Below, piece by piece: positions 45,948 to 55,890 of a stretch of DNA of 64,000 nucleotides. The stretch lies in contig NC_135502.1 of the NCBI RefSeq assembly GCF_052857255.1, forward strand, positions 158,880,099 to 158,944,098, read 5' to 3'. Numbering within the stretch: position 1 is the stretch's first letter; each line of letters starts with the position of its first letter. The translations under genes and the position numbers were made by a program. This stretch comes from Amblyomma americanum. Lineage: Eukaryota > Arthropoda > Arachnida > Ixodida > Ixodidae. Below the pieces are notes generated by a model that was given only the letters and a program-made list of their open reading frames with translations, did not search any database and was not told where the DNA came from.

Positions 45948-47775
45948 GATTTAAAACTCTTGGGGGGGAGGAGGAGGGATTGGCTGCCTCAGAGCCAGCT
46001 ACTTGCGCCATCAAGGGGGTGATGACGGAAGGAGCGGGGCAGTTGTCCTCATTGTCCGAATCAATAATCAGACGGGTGAATTTTGAAGGGTGGGATACGT
46101 CCCTAATGGGTCCCGTCCGACGGAGGAGGCGGGGGTGGTCCGAGATGTGTTTTGAGACCACCGCGGGGACGGCAGATTTGACCTTTGTCAAGATCTGGTC
46201 CATGGCGGTCTCGATCATATATCGCAATTTAGAGGTTAAGCGCTCCTCCATCGCAGAGATGGCTGTCACGAGGGCAGGCGAGATCTCCGCGTCGCTCTCC
46301 ATTGCGTCCGAGTTCTGCGGGCTCGGTGCGGCGGACGCCAATTTTGATTCTAAATTTTGCATTTTGTTGAGCAAAAGCTCATTCTGTGCCCGGAGCACGT
46401 CTATCGGTTTTTTGTATTCCGCGTCGAGTGCGGAGACGGTTACGGGGGAGGGTGAGGGATGGGAGGAAGAGGAGGCGATCTCAGCCCAGCTGCTCACCTG
46501 TTTGTGGTGTTGAGGCGCTGATGCCCGGGCGTCGGCAGCGCCAATTGTCTTGAGGGCCGGGAAGTGGCCAGTGTCTCTGCCGCTGGGCGGTGGAGGCGCC
46601 GTCTTCTTCCCGGGCGCTGGTTTCACCGACGGTGAAGAAGGTGACGATGTCTTGTGGTCGGTGCCGTGAGCACCACGCGGCGTTCCGCCACCGGCACCTG
46701 GTTTTGAATGACTTGGCTGCTTGCCAGGTCGCTGGTTTTTTGGCACCTCTGGGCGCTTAGCCTTGGGGCCATGCACCTTGAGCTGCCGGAATTTTCCCGT
46801 GCAGTCGCGGGAGTTGGTAGCGTGGGCTTGCCCACAGACTGCACAGGACAGACTGCATTCATGCTGCGCCTTGACTCCGTCGACGGTCGGCGCCGTTTGG
46901 CCACACAGGCCGCACTTTTCATCCGGGCAGGGGCAGGTGTCTGCTCGGTGGCCCACAGTGCCGCACCGCACGCAGGCCGGAATGGTTCTCTTGTACAGAC
47001 GCACAAGGGTCACCTCACAGTTGTAATGCACATATCGCGGCACCACTTTTCCCACGAAGGTGAGCGATGCGACGTCGGATTTGCCAAGCTTGCGGATATC
47101 GGCAAGCTCTCCAGCACGCCACTGGATCTTGTTTTGGAGGGACTCACTGGTCTCGTGCTTGGCCACGGTGATGACGCCGCGGCACACGTCTCCAGTGAGT
47201 TTCAACTGGCCGTACATGGAGAGCTGCCCCTTCGGTGATGTTAGTTGAAAATCCCGCAGAAGCTTGTCCGCGACGTGCGGCTCTCTGGTGCCTGCGACGA
47301 TCAGGTTTTGCTCCCATGTGGGGAGCAGGCTGAGGGATGCTGCGGCCTTGGCGCCCAGGTAGTCCGCGAACGCTGCTCCCAGCTCGCCATGTTGGTAGAC
47401 ATCCCTGAGAGCGACGGTCACCCGGGGCTTCGGGATGATGACGATGTCTTCTGGATGAAGACGCGGCAGTGGCTTTGGTTTCCAAGAGGGTCCGGTCTTA
47501 GACTGGGCCCCTCCGTGAAGCGCTGCAGCGCGCGCAGCAGCGCTGTGCCGTGTTGAGCGGCCTGCCGACTTGGCGTCCGCTTTCTTGGAGGCGGCGTCCC
47601 GCTTGCGGGAGCGGCGTTCCACTAGTTTGAAGAGCCTGGGGTTCTCGATGGGCGCAGAATCCGCACTCTCAGGCGTTGGAGCTGAAGGAACCTCGTACCA
47701 GGCCATGGCGTCCGGGTCGTAGCCGCGTTGTACTTTTTGGGCAGCCATCTTGACACGGGTGGGCGACTCACTCAC
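45931..47775 (-). CDS. LINE-E ORF1, intact gag-like RNA-binding protein (614 aa)
   Basis: Uninterrupted frame from ATG 47775. The N-terminus is basic (RRSRKRDAASKK near 54-66). A globular part spans about 105-265 and is followed by three zinc knuckles: C268, C271, H276, C281; C288, C291, H305, C307; and C311, C314, H318, C325. A Pro/Ser/Lys-rich linker runs about 330-440, and a probable coiled coil lies near 470-500 (AQNELLLNKMQNLESKL). The C-terminus is rich in acidic residues and prolines. ORF1 proteins of this LINE group bind element RNA and accompany ORF2 to the target. The stop (45931) lies inside the first codons of the ORF2 frame, so the frames overlap by 17 bp. Absent from copy 1. Confidence 0.85.
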   Translation of the reverse strand: MSESPTRVKMAAQKVQRGYDPDAMAWYEVPSAPTPESADSAPIENPRLFKLVERRSRKRDAASKKADAKSAGRSTRHSAAARAAALHGGAQSKTGPSWKPKPLPRLHPEDIVIIPKPRVTVALRDVYQHGELGAAFADYLGAKAAASLSLLPTWEQNLIVAGTREPHVADKLLRDFQLTSPKGQLSMYGQLKLTGDVCRGVITVAKHETSESLQNKIQWRAGELADIRKLGKSDVASLTFVGKVVPRYVHYNCEVTLVRLYKRTIPACVRCGTVGHRADTCPCPDEKCGLCGQTAPTVDGVKAQHECSLSCAVCGQAHATNSRDCTGKFRQLKVHGPKAKRPEVPKNQRPGKQPSHSKPGAGGGTPRGAHGTDHKTSSPSSPSVKPAPGKKTAPPPPSGRDTGHFPALKTIGAADARASAPQHHKQVSSWAEIASSSSHPSPSPVTVSALDAEYKKPIDVLRAQNELLLNKMQNLESKLASAAPSPQNSDAMESDAEISPALVTAISAMEERLTSKLRYMIETAMDQILTKVKSAVPAVVSKHISDHPRLLRRTGPIRDVSHPSKFTRLIIDSDNEDNCPAPSVITPLMAQVAGSEAANPSSSPPRVLNHGETP

Positions 47776-48021
47776 GGCCGAGCGTCGGCGTAGGCGTTAG
47801 GCCTAGCGCCGTCGCCACGAAACGCAAGTGAGGATCGGCTCTAAAATGCGTAAATGTTGCCCCACCTGTGTGTGAGTGGTGTCCACAAGTAGCTGTCGAC
47901 TTCGCGAACACAGACGCGGCTGTGTTGACGGGGTTCCGGCCGAGGAACCGTGGCTCCAGCCAAAAGTTGGTGGAGACGATGCGCTGTATGTCCACTTGCT
48001 TCGCGCGCTCACAGCGCCACC
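47776..48021 (-). promoter_or_regulatory. LINE-E 5' UTR (probable internal promoter region)
   Basis: 246 bp between the 5' target-site duplication and ORF1, beginning GGTGGCGCTGTGAGC on the minus strand. LINEs of this group carry their promoter inside the transcribed 5' end; no specific box was identified. Confidence 0.6.
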
Positions 48022-48063
48022 TGCACTGACATCGCGTCCTATCCACTGAGCCAATGCGGCGGG
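48022..48063 (-). mobile_element. SINE 5' head, other side of LINE-E, with target-site duplication 48022-48032
   Basis: On the minus strand it reads CCCGCCGCATTGGCTCAGTG (A-box region) and then runs into GATGTCAGTGCA. Compared with the full SINE at 59044 about 100 bp between A box and GATGTCAG, including the B box, are missing. It joins logically to 42085-42272. Confidence 0.75.
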
Positions 48064-49570
48064 TTCCCTTCGTGGGTGCGGAACCCACTTCGGAAAGTAT
48101 TTTATTTACGAAACTTGATTTTTCTTTTTCTGATTAGGTCACGTGGTTTTTCCAAACCTCTGGGGAGGACAACGCCTGATTTTCCTCCTTATGAGCTGCT
48201 ATGCTTTCGCAGAAATGAAAATATGCTGCCTTCTACTTACGAACGGCGCTGATCATTTTACTTAAGCTGCTTGCACACAACATGTGTTTCCTGCATTTAT
48301 ACACAAGTATGGTGAGAGGTTGCTCAGCGTACAAATTATTGAATAATACCATTTAAACGTGTAACCATTTTCGGGATGCGCTTGTATAGGAATTGTACCT
48401 GCATGCACGTGACTTTGTGGCGCCCTAGTTCACTGCCTTTTTCTGCATGTTTGTGTGTGTGTGTTGGGCTGAGTGTGTGGGTGTGCGCGCGCGCGCCACG
48501 GTAGAGTCCATTGCATGCAGTGGCGCAAAAACGCGGAGCTCCCACTTGGCTTGTCGCAAGTTTGGCTTGGTTAGGAGGGCCAGGGCCGGCTCAGGATGTG
48601 AAGCTTTTAAGTTCCATGGCTGATCACCGGCCTGTCTTATGACGTAGGGATAATGTAAACAGGAAATTCGAGAATGTAACATGCAACCAGATCCCTCGGA
48701 TTTTTTTTTTCATCACATTACTCGGCATGAACATGTCCAGATATCGAGAACCACAGGCTCGAGACAACACAGGCTATTTGCGCGCGTGGTTTTCTTCCAC
48801 CGGCCTTGAGGAAACGCGCGCGCCCATTTTCATACGACAGTAATTCATGTCCCTATAAAAAAAGGCATGCTATGCTTGATGAATCGTTTATCTTCAAGAG
48901 AGTCACGTTTCCATGCCAGCCCCCCAAGTCGCCACGTGCTCGTCGGCCATGGCGGCCTCGTCGACGGAGACGTGCGCTAGCAGTCATATCGGAAAAGAGC
49001 GGGCTTTCTGCGCACCTATTCGCTCGCGTCAGCCGCCGCCTCATCAACCGTCGTCGGACGACGTGCGAAAATTATCTGGTAGGTCCACATTGGTGGCGGC
49101 GCTCACCATCGGGTGAAAATCGCCGGCCTCACGCCGTAAAAACGCCTCACGCATCCCGGCATCAAACGCTGTGGCTGAGCGGGGTTAGGATACTAGATTA
49201 CGATACCTGGTGACATGACCAAGCGCCGTCACATGTCCGAGATGGGAGGTGCACTAGCGGGTGGCTGTTGGCTGGTTATACGGTCGAGTGCTCATTGCTC
49301 GCCGGGCTAAATGTTACGTCATGAGACCATGCGAAATATCCTGAAATTTCGAATACAAAATATGCAGAGGACACCAAGCCGCAGAAAAGACCTGTTAATG
49401 CTATAGCATCCTACCAACAAGGCGGAGCTAAGTGTTCCCCAAATTTCTTAATTTCAGCGCGATTTCTTTTCTTTGTTCAAAAGTACTGCTCATAGTGCTG
49501 CCGCAATGAGGAGTTGTGTAGTCAAGTCATCAATGTTGTACTTTGCGATCGTTATGGAGCGCTTGGATTT
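48064..49570. other. Mostly unrecognised; one weak candidate exon
   Basis: Holds a TG/GC-rich simple stretch at 48445-48495 and a GC-rich block at 48900-49110. An open segment starts at ATG 48913 with TATAAAAA 59 bp upstream (48854) and a CTG|GTAGGT donor at 49078/49079. It is rich in Ser, Ala and Pro and matches no domain that I know, so it is only a possible host first exon (confidence about 0.2). Confidence 0.35.
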
Positions 49571-49715
49571 TGATGTAGGCGAAATGCTAGTGGTCCGTGT
49601 ACTGTTCGATTTCAGTGCATGTTAAAGAACCTCAGCTAGTCGAAATTTCCGGAGTCTTTCACTACGGCGTTCCTCATAGCCTGAGTCGCTTTGGGACGAT
49701 GAACCATAAACCAAA
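49571..49715 (+). mobile_element. Partial Ruka-type SINE (head missing)
   Basis: Carries the body blocks GTGCATGTTAAAGAACCTC, CGAAATTTCCGGAG and GCCTGAGTCGCTTTGGGACG up to CCATAAACC. The tRNA-like head with A and B boxes is absent. Confidence 0.8.
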
Positions 49716-50452
49716 ACGCATGGAAATATTATACGGCTTATGGAAAAGCGTGATGAAGGAGATTCCACAATTATTTTTGGGTGTGACATAACTATGAGGG
49801 ATCGGAAAGCAAGCATTGCTTTTTCACGTTGCAAGAACTCGCTCAGCGGCAGCTGGAGCTGTGATGCGCCAAACATACCTTTTCACGTATTTGAAAGCAC
49901 TGCCTGACAAATGTTTCAAAGACGATTAGAGATCATATACCGGCAGCAATGCGTCCCACCCGGTCCTCTTCGTTCCTTCTGTTGTTTTTCGTAACTGATC
50001 TAAATTGGGATCCAAGTGGAGACACATCACTTATGTTAAAGCTGAAATTTACTAACGTACCCTGACGCCCGGATCTACATGACGTTACTCACCAGCATGG
50101 TGACGTGGCTCGATTACGACCGACGCTGAATACCCCCGGGAATTCGGTCCCCTCGCCGTCAACTGTGAATGCTGAGGCGGCCGCAGATAGAACATGCCAT
50201 CGCAAATGAGAATCTCCAAAAGGAGGCCATATTAGGTTTAGGAGTGAAGTTGAAAATAGCGAAAATTAAATGTAGCAATACGTACATTCAGTTTAACTTC
50301 TTCAGCCTACCGAATTTCCTAACCTGTTGAGTGTTTTGCTCAATTCTTTGTTCCTGTCGTTTTGTGCAAGTTGCAAAAAAAAATAACGGTGGTTTAGCTT
50401 TGGTTAAACCTGGAGTGACGAGATAGCTACAGCTGCCCGAGTGGAACTTGGT
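49716..50452. other. No recognised feature
   Basis: No coding segment or known repeat seen. Confidence 0.5.
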
Positions 50453-50513
50453 CACGTGACCAAACACGTGACCAACAACGTGATCAGCAGCACCACGTGA
50501 CTAACCACGTGAC
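50453..50513. repeat. 12-bp repeat array of CACGTG (E-box) sites
   Basis: CACGTG occurs at 50453, 50465, 50494 and 50506, with a one-base variant AACGTG at 50477, each followed by AC or AT. The spacing is 12, 12, 17, 12. CACGTG is the palindromic site of bHLH-zip factors such as Myc/Max, USF and MITF, but a 12-bp minisatellite explains it as well. Confidence 0.7.
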
Positions 50514-51427
50514 AGGGTGGCGGCGCATCTACAGGGTGTCAACGCAGCCACAGGGTGGCGGTGCCGCCACCACCACGGCGCCGCCACGTTGAAGGCTCGA
50601 AATGCTGCCGTAATAATCGCTACAAAAACTCGTACAAAAAATCAAAGCGGCAGTTTACTTGACATGACAGAATACATTTATTATCGCATCACATCATGGC
50701 GCAGAAAAAGTCTAAACGATACATTTCGACAGTTTGCTAGAAATACACAACGCACTTATGCACAGAACCAGCTTGAGAAAGTGTCGGTAGTAAATATTAA
50801 GTATGGCAAAATTTTACACTTTCTACACAGACGTGTACCACTTGCAACCGCCACACATCACTAGGCTGGTTGTGAGGAAAGGAGAGGTGCAACATTCGCG
50901 CTACAATGAGGTCAGCCACATGAACCGCGCCGTTTCGCAGGGAACATAGGCAGCCAGAGGTGCACTGCGAAGGCATTTCAAGCGTGCACTGCAGTAATTA
51001 TAAAACACAATTGGCCTAATCTTGATAAAACCCAAAAAACACAAAACAACACAGCGTGGCACGATACAAAAAATATAAACATATCATACATGGATACAGA
51101 TACAGCGTGTAAATATTGCACATCAAGGAAGATTATCACAAATATGGCGAAGAACGAAGAACATTTACTGCACATATAAGTCGCCACAAGCACAAAAAAA
51201 GCATTTCACTCTCGTTTAGTCGTACCAGCGACAATGCGAGTTTTAGCATTGAGTGAAGAGACATAGTAAACCGTTCAAGCTGCAAGTGGGCACATACTGC
51301 ACTACAAAACGTTTTGATGAATATTTCTTTAAAAAAGTAAGAAATGATAAAAACTGAGGCATATACAGACTTGTGGAACATCGCGAGCAGGCAATTGCTA
51401 ATTGCAGGCAATTTTTGCTAATAGAAG
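50514..51427. other. 3' flank of the transposase-like pseudogene
   Basis: GC-rich CAGGGTGGCGG-type repeats at 50513-50560, then AT-rich sequence. A minus-strand AATAAA at 50677-50682 lies 745 bp beyond the pseudogene stop and could be its polyadenylation signal. I found no inverted terminus matching the other side. Confidence 0.35.
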
Positions 51428-53540
51428 TCAAGTCGACTGCTGAAAACATCGTTTTTCTCTTTCTTTGCGAAGCATTTCACGCAGTTTGGGAACTGATTTT
51501 ACTTTCGTTGAAATGCCAGCAGCTTTCAATTCGGTCCGCAGTTCAACCGCGTCCATATCCTCGATGCAAGCGGGAGGTGTATCCTCGCGCTCCATTTCAG
51601 GAGCGCTTCGAGCCCTATGTGTGCGACTCTCTTCAATCATACCCTCAACCCAGTATGAACGATCGTGTTTTTTGTACGCTCGACTTGTTGTTACGTGCGC
51701 GCTATTCTCAAGGCGTTTTGCCAGCTTCAGCGCATCGGCGGCCGCATTCCATTTATTGGATCTTGCATGATGCAAGTGCTTCAGAATATCATTCTTTTTC
51801 TCAATGCCTTCGCTCGAAAACCACCCCAAACACTTGAATTCTTTATGCTCATTTGAGGCATGACAGACAAGAATATGCATATATGGCGTCATTCTTTCAG
51901 CCCAGTAACCCTTATGCCCTCGTTCTCCAAGTTCTAAGTACGTTTTATGGAATTTGGCTATTTCTTGCTCGATGCTTTCGCCGGTCGTGTTATGTTCAAA
52001 ATTATCAAAAATGCGACTAAGCATTTTCCAAAGCGAGATGATTTTTTTTTTTCTGTTTCCGGGCTGAGTTTTCCAGTGAGCCTCTCTGGCAGCATTTCGA
52101 GCAGGCGCTCGCAGGAGTCTCCTTGAATACAGGTGAAATTTTTTCCTTTTCTTTTGACCTGCCACATTTCAAATTTTACACCACAGCTATTAATTGCCTG
52201 CACAATTGCTTCCACGTGAGTGCTCTTGGTGTTTAAGTTCGTAACTTTATCGCGGTTGTCTTTGTCCATTGCTTCGACAATCAATCCATTAACCAGGCGA
52301 TTAACGACTCTAATGCGCATGTGTAAAATGTCTGGAACCACAAATGCAGGTTCAATGTTGAATAGGGGAACGACTTTCATTCCGAATTCTTCAACAATGC
52401 CGTCCTCCCTCATGTTTTTTAGAGTGCGAAAAGAGGCGGCTTATTACACTCCTCTGTGTTTGCCCCAGCTCTGCTTCATTCCCTTAAATTAATACGACAG
52501 AAAGGACATGGGTACCTAGAAGGCGCTGACTGCAATCCTTGAACCATGAGCAAGAATTTTAGATCTGAGCCCAGACAGACTAGGACGGGAACTTCCTGTC
52601 CTTCCAAGCTGACACTGCCCCTTTTCACAACACTGTTAACTTCGTCTATCAAATCCTTCAAACTTTCTCTAACCTGAAAATAGTTTTCAGAGACTTCGAC
52701 GACTGCGAGCAGGCGATGTAAGGTATGGCTCTGCAGCCTCCGGCTGCTGTCAATCAGGAGAAAAGATAGAGTTGTCCAGCTTGTTCGTGTGCTGACTACA
52801 CAGCCATCTCCTTCTATTTTGACCAAAATTGGCTGCGACCTGAGCTGTTCTCCTGTCATACCTCTATTCACTGCGTACTCCGCAACGGCAGTTTCAAGTT
52901 CGTGCACAAAAGACACCTGAGCGCCAGCTGCTTGTCCTAGGGTTTTAAACACAGCAGTGCTTTCGTCTAGTTTTTGCCTGTATGAATTGATGACACGGAG
53001 CGAGGGTAAATTAGGGACAGCTGAAGACATTTTTTCCCAAAAAACATTGCTTACAAAGTGGTTGTCTAAGAGCGCGGTGATTGCACGGACGCTTTTCTTC
53101 TCGGGGGAAGAAAGATCCTGATAGTCAGTTTTACCATTACTGCGGTATTCTTTTTTGATTCCTCGCTCCACGGAGATTCCGTCAATGTCAGAAAAAGTAA
53201 TTTTGTGCAGTAGCCCTCGAAGGACTTCTACAACCAACTGGCATAAGTCCAAGCCATAGCTTTCCAAAATTTCTTCTAGCCCTTGAACTATCACGCTGCC
53301 TACAGAATGCAGCTTTCTTCTATCGGTGCTTTTCGAACCTTCCCCGAGCCTTTTTCCGCAGTTGTTGAGCAAGCGGCAGTTTTTTGCCTGTGATGACAGG
53401 CTTTTGTTTTCTTTTTGCAGCTGAAGGCATTTTGCCTCAAAATCCTGAATGGACTTACGCAGTTCAGAAAGAGACCGTTCTGATACACCCTCCATTCGCT
53501 TCACTTCTTCTTGTAAACTTGAATAATGATGTCCTTGATA
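51428..53540 (-). pseudogene. Transposase-like gene with RAG1-type D-D-E and CCHH spacing, broken
   Basis: Three minus-strand segments (53504-52476, 52413-51958, 52165-51428) read as one protein interrupted by TGA at 52476-52478, a one-base shift near 52435 and a shift in an A run near 52045. Segment 1 begins with a coiled coil (about residues 11-45). It then has D233 (VKIEGDGCVV), D314 (LGSDLKFLLM) and C333-x2-C336 (YPCPFC). Segment 3 has H97 and H102 (PYMHILVCH), E122 (GIEKKND) and a SAP-like end (residues 204-233). In RAG1 (mouse numbering) the catalytic and zinc residues are D600, D708, C727, C730, H937, H942 and E962. Here D to C is 19, C to C 3, C to H about 207, H to H 5 and H to E 20, all as in RAG1; D to D is 81 against 108. 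The superfamily is not assigned. Confidence 0.6.
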
Positions 53541-53623
53541 CTGTTATTTGAATTTTGAACAGAACTTTCCTTATCGAAGGGAAATTTTACATGGCGCTCT
53601 TTTTTAAGGAACCCCTCTTTTGC

Positions 53624-54436
53624 TCAGCCATTAATTTTTCTGTACTGAGTATCTACCGAGGAGCAGAGGCTTCTAAATCTTGTCTCTACTGCAACCTTTA
53701 AACTCTCTGGGATGGACATGCCAAGTGGAATAAAAGATGTTATTGTCTCAAAATAAGATTTCTCCAAAACCGTTTTGTTGCTAAAGATTTCCAGAACTGT
53801 CTTATTTGTCAATGTAAATGAAATTGCACATTCAGAAATCTCTAAGCGCAAAGCTCCCGAACTCATTTTTAAGAAATTTTAAACAACACAAATTGAAATG
53901 CAAGAATCAATACTATATCGAAAAAAAAAACAAAGTTCCAAAACATTTGCTGGCAACATATATGTGAAAGGCGGAAGGCTCTCTATTTCTGTGGGTTAGG
54001 TTCTGCATGCAACAACCTTCGACACAAAGAACATTTGAAAACTTTCCACAGGATAGCCGTTTGGAAAGAGCTTGCAAGCTTTCTGTCGTGTCACAGCAGC
54101 CTTCACACGCACTGGGAACTCAATTGCCACTACACTGCCAAGTTTCGTTTCTCGAGTATGCCACCCAAAGGGAAGATTCAGCTTTGAAAAGTCTGGCTCA
54201 TTGCAAACAATCCAACCCCTTTCGAGCGGCCTTCCTTTCCTCCTGAAAACCCATCTAAAGATGTCCAGGTCTATGTTCACCTTGACAAGCCCGCTGGATC
54301 GACGGCTGTTGGAAAGTTTCTTTTGCACAGCGTAAATTAATTCCTCAGCAGCAGCTTCCAGTCGTTGTGGCGATGGCTTGCTTGGGTGCTTAAATTCCCG
54401 GAGACAGGCGCCGTTAAGATTTTTTTCTTGGTTCAA
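53624..54436 (-). pseudogene. Probable N-terminal pieces of the same transposase-like gene
   Basis: Two protein-like segments lie upstream on the minus strand: 54436-53996 (146 codons, with WVFRRKGRPLERGW and WHTRETKLGSVV) and 53866-53624 (ISECAISFTLTNKTVLEI, then FIPLGMSIPESLK). They are separated from the core by stops or short introns. An AG-type acceptor near 53530 precedes the core frame. I recognise no domain in them. Codon use and spacing suggest one gene, but the joining cannot be proven from sequence alone. Confidence 0.4.
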
Positions 54437-54851
54437 CGGAGCAATGCCACTTGGAATATCCTTTCCATTTTATAAGGTATCCCTTGCTCTGTAAAAAAAA
54501 GATGGCATGGTGAAACATTTAGCGCAAGAAAACTCACACACGCCGAGGAACGACAAAACGAAGCACAAGTGAACCAAAGAAAAGACAAAGGAAAGATATG
54601 TCACTACGAAATGAAGAGCCAATGAACTTGAATGGTAATTTATGCAAATGTTAACATATCCATTTGTGACGAAATGAGTGCCTTAGAGGACTTAAGTTAC
54701 TGGGGATTGAAGGGTTTGCTCAAAATCTTGACCGCGTTATCTACCTTACTGGACTCAGGCTGCCCGCTTAGCGCGAAAAAATATATTTATGAAAAATGCT
54801 TTGTCTCTGGCATCATCACTAAGTTTGGAAGTCGAGTGTTCAAAACTAGCG
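54437..54851. other. 5' flank of transposase-like gene, no recognised feature
   Basis: AT-rich. I looked for a CACAGTG/CACAATG-like terminus of the Transib or RAG signal type and did not find one here or in 50514-51427. Confidence 0.45.
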
Positions 54852-55890
54852 GTAGTAGTAGTAGTAGTAGAAAACATTTATTCATAGAAAGGTAGGATAA
54901 AGAGGTGGGAAAAAACAGATTTTGGGTGGAGTCCTTATTTCAGGACCCCAATGTCCACCGCAGTTGCTCTTGCTTGGGATATCAGGCTACGCTTGGTCAC
55001 CAAATCGGAGCTGAGCAGGGCAGACTCCCACTGTTCCTCGGATTGATGTTTGTCTAGTTCGGGGGGCTTGCTACCGGAGCAGCCCCATGTTACATGGTAT
55101 GTTGTTGGAATTCCGCCACACCAGGGGCAGATTCCGTCGTATCTATCGGGAAACATGATATGGTATTTGTGTAGGTATGGAAAGGTGTTCGTCTGTAGTT
55201 GTCGCCAGCCCCTCGCCTCTGCCGCCGTTAGCTTCGAGTGTGGTGGGGAATAGACTTGCCTTTGCGTTCGGAGAAGGAGGAGGCGTTCGCCGTACATAGA
55301 GGGAAGAGGGGTGACGTTGGGGAGGTTAGTCGATTGGTTGGTGTATCTCGAGCTAGACTGTCCGCGGCCTCGTTTCCCTCGAGCCCCTCGTGCCCAGGAG
55401 CCCAAGTGATTTGGTGCTTGCATGTGGAATTTTTAACATGTGGGGTAGTCAGAATGGGAGCGATGGAGTGTGGAAGTCTGCCAGTGAGGAAGAGCCGACA
55501 CACCGACTGGGAGTCTGTAACAATTTTTAGTCCGTTTCGCGTGGTATCGCCGTGCTGGATGGCGAGACCGATTGCGGCCGTTTCTGCTACTGTGGGAGAG
55601 CAGTTGCGTAGAGAGGCACTGGCGATTTCCTTAAGTTGGTGTCCAAAACTACCGCCACCGCGTTCGTGGAATTGGGGTACATGGCTGCGTCGACGTATAC
55701 AGCATTTCGTGCCTGTCGGTGTGTGCGGCGCAGGTAGTCCACTCGCGCCTTTCGTCGTCCCTTTTGTGAGTCCGAGTGAAAACTGGCTGTATACCAATTG
55801 CGGAGACATTTTGTTAGAGGAAGTCTCCCTGACTGCCGCACTTTGGGGCCTCCTACTGTGCAATGTTACCAATTTCTCTAACACATTTTA
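54852..55890 (-). pseudogene. LINE-F: 5'-truncated I-group LINE, RNase H end with (TAC)n tail
   Basis: Minus-strand frames 55884-55228 and 55423-54935 overlap with a frameshift. RNase H motifs: YVDAAM near 55690 (another frame), ETAAIGLAIQHG, IVTDSQSVCRL and WAPGHEGLEGNEAADSLA. The C-terminal knuckle CPWCGGIPTTYHVTWGC has the same spacing as in LINE-E, and the last residues (ISQARATAVDIGVLK) resemble the LINE-E end, so both belong to one clade. The 3' UTR is short and ends in (TAC)n (GTAGTAG at 54852-54870), comparable to the (CCA)n tail of LINE-E. No target-site duplication found. Confidence 0.8.

Larger units (their letters stand above)
42273..48021 (-). mobile_element. LINE-E: nearly complete I-group LINE (5,749 bp)
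   Basis: The full element between exact 11-bp target-site duplications: 5' UTR 48021-47776, ORF1 47775-45931, ORF2 45947-42372 (two one-base frameshifts) and a short 3' UTR ending in a (CCA)n tail at 42273. The order endonuclease, RT, RNase H, C-terminal CCHC fits the I superfamily. The tail is a trinucleotide repeat rather than poly(A). The 3' part (up to 45295) also occurs in copy 1. An intact ORF1 and complete ends imply a recent insertion and suggest that active relatives exist elsewhere in the genome. Confidence 0.9.

Noticed and set aside
45931..47775. ORF1 of LINE-E as a host zinc-knuckle protein
   Set aside because: It lies between the LINE 5' UTR and ORF2 inside exact target-site duplications and has the ORF1 knuckle arrangement.
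48806..49213. 135-codon Arg-rich open frame
   Set aside because: It lies in a CpG-rich patch where long frames arise easily, and Arg-rich composition in this frame is typical of a shadow.
50514..54851. Transib or RAG-type heptamer termini around the transposase-like gene
   Set aside because: I looked for CACAGTG/CACAATG-like ends in both flanks and found no inverted pair by eye.
54840..54870. GTAGTAG run as a telomere-like or plain microsatellite
   Set aside because: It sits exactly at the 3' end of LINE-F after a short UTR, so it is the LINE tail.
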